This document shows positions 56,013 to 64,000 of a DNA stretch of 64,000 nucleotides, in pieces. Made by a program: the position numbers and the translations under genes. Under the pieces are notes generated by a model. That model saw only the letters and a list, made by a program, of their open reading frames with translations. It did not search any database and was not told the origin of the DNA. Source of the stretch: Collinsella sp. (lineage in GTDB: Bacteria > Actinomycetota > Coriobacteriia > Coriobacteriales > Coriobacteriaceae). Location of the stretch: NCBI GenBank assembly GCA_018376905.1, contig JAHAAK010000006.1, forward strand, positions 1 through 64,000, written 5' to 3'. The first letter of the stretch is position 1. Each line of letters begins with the position of its first letter.

Positions 56013-57683
56013 CTACTCTTTATGGCTGCCACCTCCCCGCTTGACCAGGAGCGCGACCACGATGAGCGCGGCTCCGGCGACCGCAACAGCGGCCGCGGCG
56101 TACATTGCCATATCGCCAGTCGAGGGCATAAAGCCTCCGGTGGTAATGCTAGGGGGTGTGCCGGTGGGCGTGTTGATGAGCGACGCCTCCAGGCTGCCCG
56201 TCGACCCGTCCGCGCTGTCGGCGCGCAGGGGCGACTCGGCCGTGATGGCGAGCTTGGGCTTGGCGGCGGCCACCTGGTCGACGTCCAGGCCCTCGGCCTT
56301 GACCGTCACGGAGCGCGTGCCCTCAAAGGCGGTGTAGCCCTTGGGCGCCTTGAGCTCGCGGACCTCCAGCTTGCCCGAGTCCACGCCCGAGACGGTCACG
56401 CGGCCGTCCTCGCCCGTGGTGACGGTGGCCTTGCCCTCCGCATCCCACGTGCCGTCGGCCGACAGCGTGCGGCCGCGGTCGTCGGTGATGCTCAGGACCG
56501 CCCCGGCAAGCGGCTTGTCGCCGTCGCTGCCGCGCTTGGTGAGCGCGAGATCCCAGGTGTAGGCGCACGCGTCATCGCTCGGCGTGCGGGTGAAGCCGGC
56601 GTCGCCGGACTGGTCGGCAAAGGGAGAGCGCGGGTAGCGCAGGTAGACCTCGTTGGGGTTGCCCTTCGCGATGCCGTGGCTGCATGCGCTGTTGAGCGGT
56701 GCGTTGTACACGGCGACCACGCGGGCGCCCGCGGCGAAGGCGTCGGCCCCGCCGAGCGCGGCAATCAGGTCGCCGGTGCGCACGGTGAAGGTCTTACCGT
56801 CGGCCGCTACCTTGGTGGCGCACTGGGCCGTGATGTCGGTCCAGCCCTTCGCGGGCTCGGCGCCGACGCGGCCGTCCTTACCGGTTGAGACGGCGTCGAA
56901 GCCGCCGTCCGCGCCCGCCGCCACGTACACGCGCATGCTCGCGGTGACCTTGGAGGGGTCGAGTCCCGCGCTCATGGTGTCGACGAACTGCACCGTATAG
57001 GTGTCGTAGGCCGTGAGCCCCGCCGGGACCGTGACAGAGAGGCGCCAGTACAGGTCGTCGGCGACCGTGGCGTCGGCGGCCTTCTGCCAGGCGGCGGTGC
57101 TGTCCTCCAGCACATGCTTGGAGACCTTGGGCGTCGCGGCCTTGGGCTTGACGGTGACGGCGCTGCCGCCGACCAGGGCCATGATCGGCGCGGTGCCGGC
57201 CTCGCCCTGGGCGATGACGTCGTCGTCGGCAACGATGAGCCAGTAGCCGCAGGGCAGCTCGGCCGCCGTGCCCGCGTTAAGGGCCACGGGCATGGCGCCA
57301 GAGCTCTGGAGAGAACGAGCGAGCCGTGCGCTCAGCGCGCTCGTAAGGTGGGAATCGGTGTTGAGCCACTCGGCAGCTTCCTGCGCGGTGGTCTGGGAAT
57401 TGGGCATGCTGGCGCTGTGCAGCACAGGCAGCGCGGCGTCGCGCACGGTGTCGCTTGCCCAGGCGAGGTCGGTGGCAATCTTGGCGTCGCTGTCGCCGTC
57501 GACGACGTTGGCGCTAATGATCTGGTAGGCGTCGTAGCTGCGCGCCACGGTGCCGCCCACCGTGATGGAACCGGTCAAGGTCGGCGCGGCCTGCGCGGAT
57601 GCGGGGAACACAACCGCGCAGGTGCCGACCAGGAGGGCAAGCAGCGCAAACAAGATCGGGAAGGAGCAAACTTTCTTATTCAC
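56013..57683 (-). CDS. Second pilin with an MPSTG sorting signal
   Basis: 556 residues from a GTG at 57683 (GGGAGGT 7 bases upstream) that overlaps the end of the large protein gene by 8 bases. Signal peptide to about 32 (FPASAQA). Domains resemble the backbone pilin: a D1-like N-terminal part (SYDAYQIISANVVDGDSDAKIATDLAW) and a C-terminal Cna-B domain (DLALTKRGSDGDKPLAGAVLSITD ... LEVRELKAPKGYTAFEG). The sorting motif is the non-standard FMPSTG (518-523) followed by an Ala/Val-rich helix and KRGGGSHKE. It probably forms the base or a minor subunit. It is much more GC-rich than the other two surface genes. Confidence 0.87.
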   Translation of the reverse strand: MNKKVCSFPILFALLALLVGTCAVVFPASAQAAPTLTGSITVGGTVARSYDAYQIISANVVDGDSDAKIATDLAWASDTVRDAALPVLHSASMPNSQTTAQEAAEWLNTDSHLTSALSARLARSLQSSGAMPVALNAGTAAELPCGYWLIVADDDVIAQGEAGTAPIMALVGGSAVTVKPKAATPKVSKHVLEDSTAAWQKAADATVADDLYWRLSVTVPAGLTAYDTYTVQFVDTMSAGLDPSKVTASMRVYVAAGADGGFDAVSTGKDGRVGAEPAKGWTDITAQCATKVAADGKTFTVRTGDLIAALGGADAFAAGARVVAVYNAPLNSACSHGIAKGNPNEVYLRYPRSPFADQSGDAGFTRTPSDDACAYTWDLALTKRGSDGDKPLAGAVLSITDDRGRTLSADGTWDAEGKATVTTGEDGRVTVSGVDSGKLEVRELKAPKGYTAFEGTRSVTVKAEGLDVDQVAAAKPKLAITAESPLRADSADGSTGSLEASLINTPTGTPPSITTGGFMPSTGDMAMYAAAAVAVAGAALIVVALLVKRGGGSHKE

Positions 57684-60600
57684 GACGCTTACCTCCCTTC
57701 GCATTCGCCTTGCGACGAATGTGCATCCAGGCCGCAGCAGCGCAAAGCACCGCCGCGCCGGCAAGGTACGTCAGAGTGACGCCCGACATACCAGAAAGGG
57801 GCAAAGAGGTGGAGTAGGTGTTGGTGAAGGTGGGGGTAGTGTCGGGAAACTTGTGGTCATCGGAATCGGTGTCTTCCCACGTACCGTCGGAGTCAACGGT
57901 TCCCTTCCTGTAGGTCACCGCACAGTCGATGCTTCCTTCGGCATTATCCGTTGCCGTAACCGTGAACTTATAGACCGACTTGTCGAACTTGTAGTGCGAG
58001 AATATCGAGCTATCGTTCTTCTCGCGCATATAGTACGTGAAGGTCTTGGAGGCGCCACGACCCGTAGAGTCACCAGCAGTGTAGAGATCCTTCGTGATAT
58101 CAGAGAGCGTGTACGCAATCCCCTTATCAAAGATGAACGGAAGCGTCTGCTTCTTTTTATCGCCAGAGGTCACGGCAGTGCCGACGATGTCTTCTTCTCT
58201 AAATCTGCTGTCTTTCGCAAGTTGAAGCGTAAACTCCTTCATCTCGCCACCCACAACGACCTTAGTCGCCTTAGGAGTCCAGGAGCCACTGGAGGTGTAC
58301 GGAGTGTACTTGTTGGTGAAGGTCTTCCCCCCGTCGGGGCCGACAATCGAATAATAGCCTTGCTCGTTCTTTTCCAACGAGTTAGTTGAATCTCCCAGAC
58401 TCACGCTTGTGATCGTGTAGTTGTGAACGCAAAGAGGAACCTCCGAGTTTGGATCTTCCTTGCTAGGCACATTCATGAGTTGCGTTTTGTTGTCCTGAAC
58501 CTTCACCACAATCTTGTACACGGCTGGGTCGTACGTGATGTCGGGATCGTACGTGATGTCGGGATCATTGCCAGCATTTTCGACCAAGTAGTATGTAATC
58601 TCATTAGCCTCAACAGCCTTATCAACGTACTGTTCGCCAAGGTCAAAGGTGATGTTACCGCTCTTATCATTCTTGGCGGTTCCGACCAAGGTGCAGCCGC
58701 CACTGTTGAATGTCTTGTCATTCCAAGAGGGCTCCGTCGCGACATCCGAATCCTTACGGTAGACCGAGAAAGAGAACTTGTCTTTGTCGAACTCCATGTT
58801 TTGATTGGCCTGTTTCAGCGCCTTGGTTGCCTTCAACTTAAGGCTCGGTAAGATATACGTATCCGCAGGCACGCCTAGGTACAAGTTGCCATTCGACATG
58901 ATGCCGCCACCATGGTCCCAAGAATAGTTGCCCGTGATGAAAGTTGTCGCTTTATTCCGTACTGCATCAATCGTCGTTTTATCCTTGGTATCAACACCCG
59001 AAGTCAGACCGATGCTATTTTTTACCTGAGCAGCACCGTTGGCGGGGATGGTAATGCGATTCGTTAGCTCAATGCTTCCCGAATACTTGGCGTCTATATC
59101 GCCAAGCATCTTGCCGCTTACCACTGCGACCGGCGTTGTGTGACCTTTCGCCGCGAGGAAGAAATCGGCATGACCACTGGTACGAAAAACATGTTCGCCG
59201 TTGCTATCGGCCGAGTAATAGGCGTCCTTGTCTTCTGTCTTACCGTTGCCACCGCCAGAAAGATGGGGGTTACCATCATTGTTATTGTTTTCACTATCGT
59301 AAGATTCGGCGCCTCCAGCGTCAGTGTTGCCAAAGATCGCCGTGCCGTCGGTGTTCGTTACCAACGTCTTGCCCGTCGGGCAGGCTGCAACGCCACCACC
59401 ATAGCCACCAGCGGTATTGGTGCTTATATAGGAGCTATAGACAAATAGCCTACCCGCATCAGATGCGGTCTCATTACTGCCCTGGACGAAGATGCCGCCG
59501 CCGCCCCAGTCATAGCGAGACATGCAGTGGTTATTAGTGATGTAGACTTTGCTGCCTGGAGTGTCGTTGTTGTCTGGAGTGCCGTTAATCATCGCGTCAA
59601 CCCTCTGGCCCACTCGGATGCCGGCACCTTCAGATCGGTAGCTCACGTTAGAGGCAATATATCCTCCCTTAATGTCGAGCCATGCCATACCTCCTTGCTT
59701 AAGATTGGTAACGTAAACGCCGCCGCCAGCTTCCTCGGAATAGTTGCCAGTAATCTGGCCACCGGAAATGGTGACATGGGCGCCGTTATTGGCAGCAAGC
59801 CCAGCGCCGCCATGACAACCATTGCCATCCGCGCCACAGTATTTAGCCATTCTATTATTCGTGATATAGCCACCAGAAACGGCTACGATGCCGCCCTCGG
59901 CCATAATGCCACCACCGAGTCCCTGGTTGAGTGTGCTATTACCGGAGATTATGCCATTAGTTATGGTGACCTTGGAATAACGGGCATACACACCACCGCC
60001 ATTATTAGCGCTGTTGCCGGCAATTACGCCGCCAGTCAGCTTAAGGGTCGAGGCGCCATTGTTGTTGGATACCATAATGCCCGCGCCGGCACCCGAGCCG
60101 GAAGCGCCGCAAACGTATCCGCCGCTCATGTTGACGGTAGAGCCGCCCTCGGCATAGACCAAGCTGCTAACGCTGCCGCCTTGTTTTTGCGTAATCACGC
60201 CGCTCACAAGGTTAAACGTGCCGCCCTTGCCGTTTTTGTTATACAGATTGATGAGCCTTAGATTTGCGTTGCCGCCGCATGCCACGATGGCACCTTTAAT
60301 ATCGACGCTATGTTTGTAAAGCGTCTCGGTTGTCTTGGTTGTGTCTGTTTTACTCGGGGACGATTGAGTCACGTAGTAGATAAGGTTAGACGGAATGCCA
60401 TCAACGTAATTTAGCACGGCTTTCTTGCCATAATTATCGGGACTCAGCTTCTGCCCCTGATCAGTCAGCTGTTGGACATCGTTGACCGTCTCAGTCACCG
60501 GCGCGGAGTCCTTAATTTCGTCCTTAATTGTAAGTGTTGCGCCATTAGCAACATCAAATAACGGCTTATCGGTGTTCAAGCACTTGATCTTATGACCGTT

Positions 60601-61173
60601 TAGATTAAGGGTGATATTGATAGGGTTGTCGTCAGTTTGTTCAAACCTAATCTCTTGGTTGCATTCAATATCGTTAACGAGCTCAAAAATAGCTGAGCCG
60701 GATGCATCGCGAAGTCTCTCGTCAAGAAGCTTCTTGCTGAGTTCAGCCCCACTGCTGATTGTATAAGTCGATTCATTATTTGCAGCAAGTGAGATCGCGC
60801 CCTCGCCGTTAGCACCGTCATCCGCAGGCTGTGCGTCGGAAGGCTGCGTGTCACCCTCGACCTTCGTGTCGTCGGACGGCAGGCCTGCGGCAGCGGCGTC
60901 TTCGCTCGCGTCATTCCCGGCATCGTCACTATTCTGGTTTTCGGTATCCCCGTTGTTGGTGTTTTCTACATCAGTAGACTCACTTGAGGAACCCCCCCCC
61001 ATCACAGTTTCCTCGGCAGAAACCGTATGGACATCGTTGGCAATGGCCTGCGAGATCGGGGGCATGACGAGCGACAGTACCAGGCTCAAAACGGATGCTC
61101 CGCACAAAACGCCTGCCAGTACACGGCGCGTCGCTTTATTTCTCTGCTTAGATTTGTCCGAATTCGCTTTCAT
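57676..61173 (-). CDS. Large pilus-associated surface protein, beta-helix plus pilin domains, LPLSG anchor
   Basis: 1165 residues. Signal peptide about 1-46, then a Ser/Asp/Asn-rich low-complexity part (55-130). Residues about 150-750 form a right-handed beta-helix of the type in polymorphic and pectate-lyase-like adhesins, with repeated GGGVY, GGGI and SGGYI turns. Two fibre domains of the Spy0128/FctA kind follow (LKLKATKALKQANQNMEFDKDKFSFSVYRKD; ATKVVVGGEMKEFTLQLAKD ... FTYYMREKND), which carry isopeptides in streptococcal pili. The sorting signal is LPLSG (1124-1128). It is first in the operon, so probably the tip adhesin. Codons 58-61 contain a G9 run (60992-61000). An in-frame 18-base duplication encodes DPDITYDPDITY. 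Confidence 0.87.
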   Translation of the reverse strand: MKANSDKSKQRNKATRRVLAGVLCGASVLSLVLSLVMPPISQAIANDVHTVSAEETVMGGGSSSESTDVENTNNGDTENQNSDDAGNDASEDAAAAGLPSDDTKVEGDTQPSDAQPADDGANGEGAISLAANNESTYTISSGAELSKKLLDERLRDASGSAIFELVNDIECNQEIRFEQTDDNPINITLNLNGHKIKCLNTDKPLFDVANGATLTIKDEIKDSAPVTETVNDVQQLTDQGQKLSPDNYGKKAVLNYVDGIPSNLIYYVTQSSPSKTDTTKTTETLYKHSVDIKGAIVACGGNANLRLINLYNKNGKGGTFNLVSGVITQKQGGSVSSLVYAEGGSTVNMSGGYVCGASGSGAGAGIMVSNNNGASTLKLTGGVIAGNSANNGGGVYARYSKVTITNGIISGNSTLNQGLGGGIMAEGGIVAVSGGYITNNRMAKYCGADGNGCHGGAGLAANNGAHVTISGGQITGNYSEEAGGGVYVTNLKQGGMAWLDIKGGYIASNVSYRSEGAGIRVGQRVDAMINGTPDNNDTPGSKVYITNNHCMSRYDWGGGGIFVQGSNETASDAGRLFVYSSYISTNTAGGYGGGVAACPTGKTLVTNTDGTAIFGNTDAGGAESYDSENNNNDGNPHLSGGGNGKTEDKDAYYSADSNGEHVFRTSGHADFFLAAKGHTTPVAVVSGKMLGDIDAKYSGSIELTNRITIPANGAAQVKNSIGLTSGVDTKDKTTIDAVRNKATTFITGNYSWDHGGGIMSNGNLYLGVPADTYILPSLKLKATKALKQANQNMEFDKDKFSFSVYRKDSDVATEPSWNDKTFNSGGCTLVGTAKNDKSGNITFDLGEQYVDKAVEANEITYYLVENAGNDPDITYDPDITYDPAVYKIVVKVQDNKTQLMNVPSKEDPNSEVPLCVHNYTITSVSLGDSTNSLEKNEQGYYSIVGPDGGKTFTNKYTPYTSSGSWTPKATKVVVGGEMKEFTLQLAKDSRFREEDIVGTAVTSGDKKKQTLPFIFDKGIAYTLSDITKDLYTAGDSTGRGASKTFTYYMREKNDSSIFSHYKFDKSVYKFTVTATDNAEGSIDCAVTYRKGTVDSDGTWEDTDSDDHKFPDTTPTFTNTYSTSLPLSGMSGVTLTYLAGAAVLCAAAAWMHIRRKANAKGGKRRE
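58531..58566 (-). repeat. 18-bp in-frame tandem duplication in the pilus protein gene
   Basis: GTACGTGATGTCGGGATC occurs twice, back to back and identical, adding six residues (ITYDPD) to a loop between fibre domains. A copy-number difference between strains would be expected. Confidence 0.9.
60992..61000 (-). repeat. Nine-G homopolymer in the coding strand (C9 on plus)
   Basis: The run includes the last base of an ATG codon (Met58) and the two-and-two-thirds codons after it. It is the longest single-base run inside a gene in this window and is just behind the signal peptide; loss or gain of one base would put the rest of the 1165-residue protein out of frame. Confidence 0.9.
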
Positions 61174-61262
61174 CGATGTCTCCTCCCCAAGAGACCGCGA
61201 TCTTGCTCTTTCCCTATCAAACGTATCTGCGCAATCTGTAATTGCGCTCGTTTAGTAATGCA

Positions 61263-61292
61263 ATTATAACGATTGTTTAAACATCTGAGCAA
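61263..61292 (-). promoter_or_regulatory. Candidate promoter of the pilus operon
   Basis: On the minus strand TTGCTC and TATAAT are spaced 18 bases, followed by an 85-base leader to the first start codon. The -10 is a perfect match to consensus; the -35 is partial. Confidence 0.55.
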
Positions 61293-61464
61293 CAAAACCG
61301 ACATTTTTGTAGCGAGTTCTAAATTCTCTTGACATTTGCTCAGATTTACCTTCGTTTATTCGCTATCTATTTTTTGTTTCTGCTGGTAATTTAGTTGCGT
61401 ATTATTTTTTAATGGCATTAGATTTATTTGCACAACATTTTGCTCAAGAGCAAACATCCTGTGA

Positions 61465-61483
61465 ACGGTCGAAAATCGACCGT
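61465..61483. promoter_or_regulatory. Perfect palindrome upstream of the pilus operon
   Basis: ACGGTCGA, AAA, TCGACCGT: 8+8 bases, about 290 bases before the pilus start codon and 200 before the candidate promoter. Good shape for a dimeric regulator site. Confidence 0.5.
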
Positions 61484-61632
61484 GAGCGGTAGGTCATTAA
61501 CCGGAAGGAATATCCTACCAAACTGATGAGAATATCTTTAACCCATCGGTAGTTAGAAGCGTGATGTTCAGACAACTATATTTGAATTTTCGCGCAGATT
61601 TTAGGCATCATTTCGCCCAAATCGCCTGAGGC

Positions 61633-61684
61633 CACCGCAAAAGAGCCTGCCCCCCCCCTTCCGCGGTGGTTCTCCCCCCCCCCC
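61633..61684. repeat. Diverged R-type palindrome with C9 and C11 runs
   Basis: CCACCGCAAAAG-GCCTG-C(9)-TTCCGCGGTGG keeps the layout of R5/R6 (CCACCACAAAGGTGCCTG-CCCC-TTTGTGGTGG), but the central C stretch has grown to nine. A second run of eleven C follows at 61674-61684, ending 4 bases before the HAD gene stop. Confidence 0.7.
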
Positions 61685-61688
61685 AGCG

Positions 61689-62510
61689 CTATAGCAGATG
61701 TTCCTCGATAAAGATCGCGATGCCGTCTTTGTCGTTGCTGGCGGTTACAAAGTCGGCGGCGGCACAGGTGGCGTCGCTGCCGTTTGCCATGGCCACGCCC
61801 ACGCCGGCGTCAGCCACCATGCAGGTGTCGTTATCGGCATCGCCAAACACGCAGATGTTCTCGAGCTCCATGCCGTTGAGCTCCGCCACGCGCACAAGGC
61901 CGCGCGTCTTGGACACGCGCGGATCCATGAACTCGTAGAGCCGCTGCGTGGTTTGTAGAGCCGCCGCCTTAACGGTGTCGTCGGCGAACGTCGACGCCCG
62001 CTCGATGACCTGCGGCATCGCCTCGGGCGCCATGGTAAACATCACCTTGGGCTGCGGCTCGCGCAAAAACTCGGCAAAATCGACCACCTGGTAGGGCACG
62101 CCGTCGACGCGCGACAGGTGCTCGACGCACGCATTGCTCTCGGGCACGTAGAACACGCCGTCTCGAGGGCAGACGGGCGTTGCCGGAAGATCCGCCATGT
62201 GCTTGCAGATGCGCGCGATGGTCTCGCCCGGCAGCGGATAGCTCAGCTCGTTGATGTCGTGCGCGCGGTCAATGACCTCGGCGCCACCGCAGCCCACGAG
62301 CACGTCCACCAGGCCTTCGATGCCCCAGAGCTTGTACATGGCCTCGGTCGCGTGGGCGTCGCGCCCGGTGCACAGACCAAAGAGCACGCCGCGCTCGCGC
62401 AGGGCGCGGATCGTCGCCACGGTGCGCGGGGACACCGTGTGCTGGCTCGTGAGCAGCGTGCCGTCGATATCGCAGAACACGGCTTTGATGTGGCTGAAGG
62501 TGGCGTCCAT
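61689..62510 (-). CDS. Cof-type HAD-superfamily phosphatase
   Basis: 273 residues from ATG 62510 (AGAAAGG upstream). Nucleophile motif DIDGT (Asp14, Asp16), motif II CTGRD, a lysine-bearing SKTRGL, and the magnesium motif GDADND followed by AAADFVTASNDKDGIAIFIEEH. Such enzymes dephosphorylate sugar phosphates, nucleotides or pyridoxal phosphate in the cytosol; substrate unknown. It probably has its own promoter and ends at the poly-C stretch. Confidence 0.9.
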   Translation of the reverse strand: MDATFSHIKAVFCDIDGTLLTSQHTVSPRTVATIRALRERGVLFGLCTGRDAHATEAMYKLWGIEGLVDVLVGCGGAEVIDRAHDINELSYPLPGETIARICKHMADLPATPVCPRDGVFYVPESNACVEHLSRVDGVPYQVVDFAEFLREPQPKVMFTMAPEAMPQVIERASTFADDTVKAAALQTTQRLYEFMDPRVSKTRGLVRVAELNGMELENICVFGDADNDTCMVADAGVGVAMANGSDATCAAADFVTASNDKDGIAIFIEEHLL

Positions 62511-62602
62511 GGGGGCCTTTCTGGGTTGTGCGGCGGTGTGGGGTGTGGTCGTTAACGGCGTACATGGTATACCAAGGCACAGACGCGGCCTGCCAAAGCA
62601 AA

Positions 62603-62637
62603 ACCACCACAAAGGTGCCTGGCCCCTTTGTGGTGAC
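62603..62637. repeat. Short palindrome R6 (REP-like)
   Basis: ACCACCACAAAGG, TGCCTGGCC, CCTTTGTGGTGAC: 11 of 13 arm positions pair. Differs from R5 by one base in the loop and two at the end. Confidence 0.78.
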
Positions 62638-62671
62638 CAGACCCGAAGGGTGGCCTGGCCTGGGGCGCAAA

Positions 62672-62730
62672 CCATCACAACATTCGATGTTTTTCGGCAC
62701 AATCGCGATTTTCATCGAATGTTGTGATGG
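62672..62730. repeat. Palindromic repeat B, copy 2
   Basis: CCATCACAACATTCGATG pairs perfectly with CATCGAATGTTGTGATGG (18 bp). The loop TTTTTCGG-x-AATCGCGATTTT matches copy 1 at 52342 except for a few bases. It ends 3 bases before the MFS stop and may end that transcript. Confidence 0.85.
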
Positions 62731-62733
62731 TTT

Positions 62734-64000
62734 TTACTGCTTTGCGGCACGATCCAAATGCCGGCGTCCAAACAGCAGCAGCGCCGCGGGAACCGCCGTC
62801 ACGACCATGCCTGCCCCCACGAGCGTCCGTTGTACGCCAAATGTTGCCGCCAGCCACGGTGCAACCGCCAGAGGGGCCACGCCGGCGAACATGTTGCCAA
62901 AGCCCATGACCGAGTTGACGCGACCGAGCTGCTCGAGCGGAGCCGTCGTTTGCACGATGGTGTTGTGGAGCGGGTTGACGACACCCCAAGCTATGCCCAG
63001 GGCGACCTGGCCGACAAGGGCCACGCCCACGTACGGCGTCCCCACATAGAGCAGGCTTCCCAGGCCCACGGACATAAGTGCCACGAGCAGCGTTTTTAGG
63101 TTTACCAAGTGCGGCGGCAAGCGGAGCGCGAGCACGGCACCCAGCACCGCGCCCACGCCCGAGGCCGACGAGAGCCAGCCCATCCACTCAACGCCGACAT
63201 GCAGGACATCGCGATAGAAGAACGACTCGAGCGGGTCGAAGGCTCCATAGCCAAAATTCGAAAGAAAGATAATGCAAAACAGCAGGGCGAGAACGCTGTT
63301 GGTAAAGACCGTCTTGATGCTGGCTGCGAAGGTGGCGCGGGCGGACGTGCTGGGGTTGGAGCTTTGTCCCGCACGCTCCCCTTCCTCTGCCGAATCGGCA
63401 TCCGCATCCCCGGCGACATGGCTGGTCTGCGGCCTAAAGCCCCAACCGACGACGAACGCCAGCACGGTAAAGAGCATCATGAGCACGAACACCGCGCGCG
63501 ACGACGCAGCCGCTGCGACAAAGCCGCCCAGCGTGGGGCCAACGATAATACTCACGTTTGAGAACATGGCGATGGCGGAGTTGATGTCTTTGAGCTCGAC
63601 GGGATCATCGGTGAGGTAGGCCGGATAGGATGTGGCAATGGGCTGGGCGAATCCCATCGTAAAGCCCAGAAACACCGCGCCGAGCAGGACGACGCCGGTC
63701 GCGCTACCAAAGGCGATGATTGCCGTGCCAGTTGCGAGAGCGCCGATGATGCTCAGCAAGAAATGGCGGCGCGGACCCCAGGCGTCGAGTTCCGCGCCAC
63801 CCGCAAAGGATCCCAGGATCACGAAAACGTTCATAAAGAGGACTGCCAGCGATGTCGCGACGACCGAAGCGTCGTCCGCATAGGTGAGCGTTCCGATGAC
63901 GCCGATAAAGTAGCTGGTCTGAAAACCGGTGTAGATGAGAAAGCGCATCGCCACCAGGCGCTTGGCCTGCATGGACAGCGATGATTGAGGCTTTGAGAAA
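62734..64000 (-). CDS. MFS transporter, probably continuing beyond the window
   Basis: At least 412 residues from an ATG at 63972, but the frame stays open to the last base and that ATG has no ribosome site, so the true start is probably outside. About 12 membrane segments. The loop between helices 2 and 3 has GGAELDAWGPRRHFLL (the MFS D-x-x-G-x-R pattern); a charged loop (HVAGDADADSAEEGERAGQSS) divides the halves. It resembles the drug- or solute-efflux MFS_1 type (enterobactin exporter-like in pattern), but substrate and direction cannot be told. Confidence 0.85.
   Translation of the reverse strand, partial: FSKPQSSLSMQAKRLVAMRFLIYTGFQTSYFIGVIGTLTYADDASVVATSLAVLFMNVFVILGSFAGGAELDAWGPRRHFLLSIIGALATGTAIIAFGSATGVVLLGAVFLGFTMGFAQPIATSYPAYLTDDPVELKDINSAIAMFSNVSIIVGPTLGGFVAAAASSRAVFVLMMLFTVLAFVVGWGFRPQTSHVAGDADADSAEEGERAGQSSNPSTSARATFAASIKTVFTNSVLALLFCIIFLSNFGYGAFDPLESFFYRDVLHVGVEWMGWLSSASGVGAVLGAVLALRLPPHLVNLKTLLVALMSVGLGSLLYVGTPYVGVALVGQVALGIAWGVVNPLHNTIVQTTAPLEQLGRVNSVMGFGNMFAGVAPLAVAPWLAATFGVQRTLVGAGMVVTAVPAALLLFGRRHLDRAAKQ

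Larger units (their letters stand above)
61174..61688. other. AT-rich region upstream of the pilus operon
   Basis: 515 bases, far richer in A and T than the rest of the window. It contains the promoter above, an ACGGTCGA-AAA-TCGACCGT palindrome (61465-61483), a GGTAGG/CCTACC pair (61489-61518), and near its far end a diverged R-type palindrome with two C runs (61633-61684). No gene seen. A possible regulator-binding and recombination-prone control zone. Confidence 0.6.

Overview
The window looks like chromosome from a Collinsella-type member of the Coriobacteriia (Actinomycetota), a GC-rich gut anaerobe. This is inferred from gene content and codon use, since no 16S is present. The pointers are a type III glutamine synthetase, a MurT-GatD pair fused into one protein, a GlvA-type 6-phospho-alpha-glucosidase with its PTS permease, three iron-type alcohol/glycerol dehydrogenases in a row, a sortase-assembled pilus locus, and a tmRNA whose tag ends in ALAA.

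Layout. 0-0.5 kb: the 5' part of an IS1595-like transposase gene, cut by the window edge. 0.5-2.4 kb: a HAD-tail-like small gene, a DUF1648 membrane protein and the GTPase YchF. 2.5-7.8 kb: alpha-glucoside locus (GlvA, PTS EIICB), a divergent zinc alcohol dehydrogenase and a GntR/UTRA regulator, with probable HutC-type operators between the divergent units. 8-13 kb: 4Fe-4S protein, two GldA paralogues and an iron alcohol dehydrogenase. 13.4-17.8 kb: two tandem paralogous helical-repeat proteins of unknown function, then the MurT-GatD fusion that amidates lipid II. 17.9-20.6 kb: tRNA-Glu, duplicated tRNA tails, glutamine synthetase III. 21-26.7 kb: methionine/folate operon (MetF, a separate MetH activation protein, MetH without that domain) and a DUF711 protein. 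27-31.4 kb: methyltransferase, YhbY and a 999-residue ATPase/BTAD regulator. 31.9-35.8 kb: NagB, PTS EIIA, GlmM, S9, L13. 36-39.5 kb: patatin, a degenerate hairpin array, tmRNA, an unknown gene and a RelB/PIN toxin-antitoxin pair. 39.6-46.8 kb: heavy-metal P-type ATPase with a small partner, a two-gene ABC exporter-type transporter and a divergent AraC regulator. 46.9-52.2 kb: DUF4143 ATPase and gatCAB. 52.4-61.2 kb: pilus locus (sortase C, small membrane protein, backbone pilin, second pilin, large beta-helix/pilin surface protein). 61.7-64 kb: Cof-type HAD phosphatase and an MFS transporter that runs off the window.

Several systems connect. The EIIA at 33 kb could serve the EIICB at 5 kb, which lacks an A domain. 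NagB and GlmM share the amino-sugar phosphate pool that feeds peptidoglycan, and MurT-GatD then uses glutamine, which the type III synthetase makes. MetF supplies methyl-folate to the split MetH.

The most unusual material is intergenic. Two ~140-bp hairpin elements (26712-26853 and 48512-48650) share three short conserved blocks at exactly conserved spacing, while their long arms differ in sequence yet remain perfectly or nearly perfectly self-complementary; this looks like an undescribed structured RNA or DNA element family. There are also several families of short palindromes just after stop codons, a four-unit degenerate hairpin array, T-arm copies behind both tRNA-Glu and tmRNA, and a run of nine G (coding strand) early in the large pilus protein gene that could make it phase variable.
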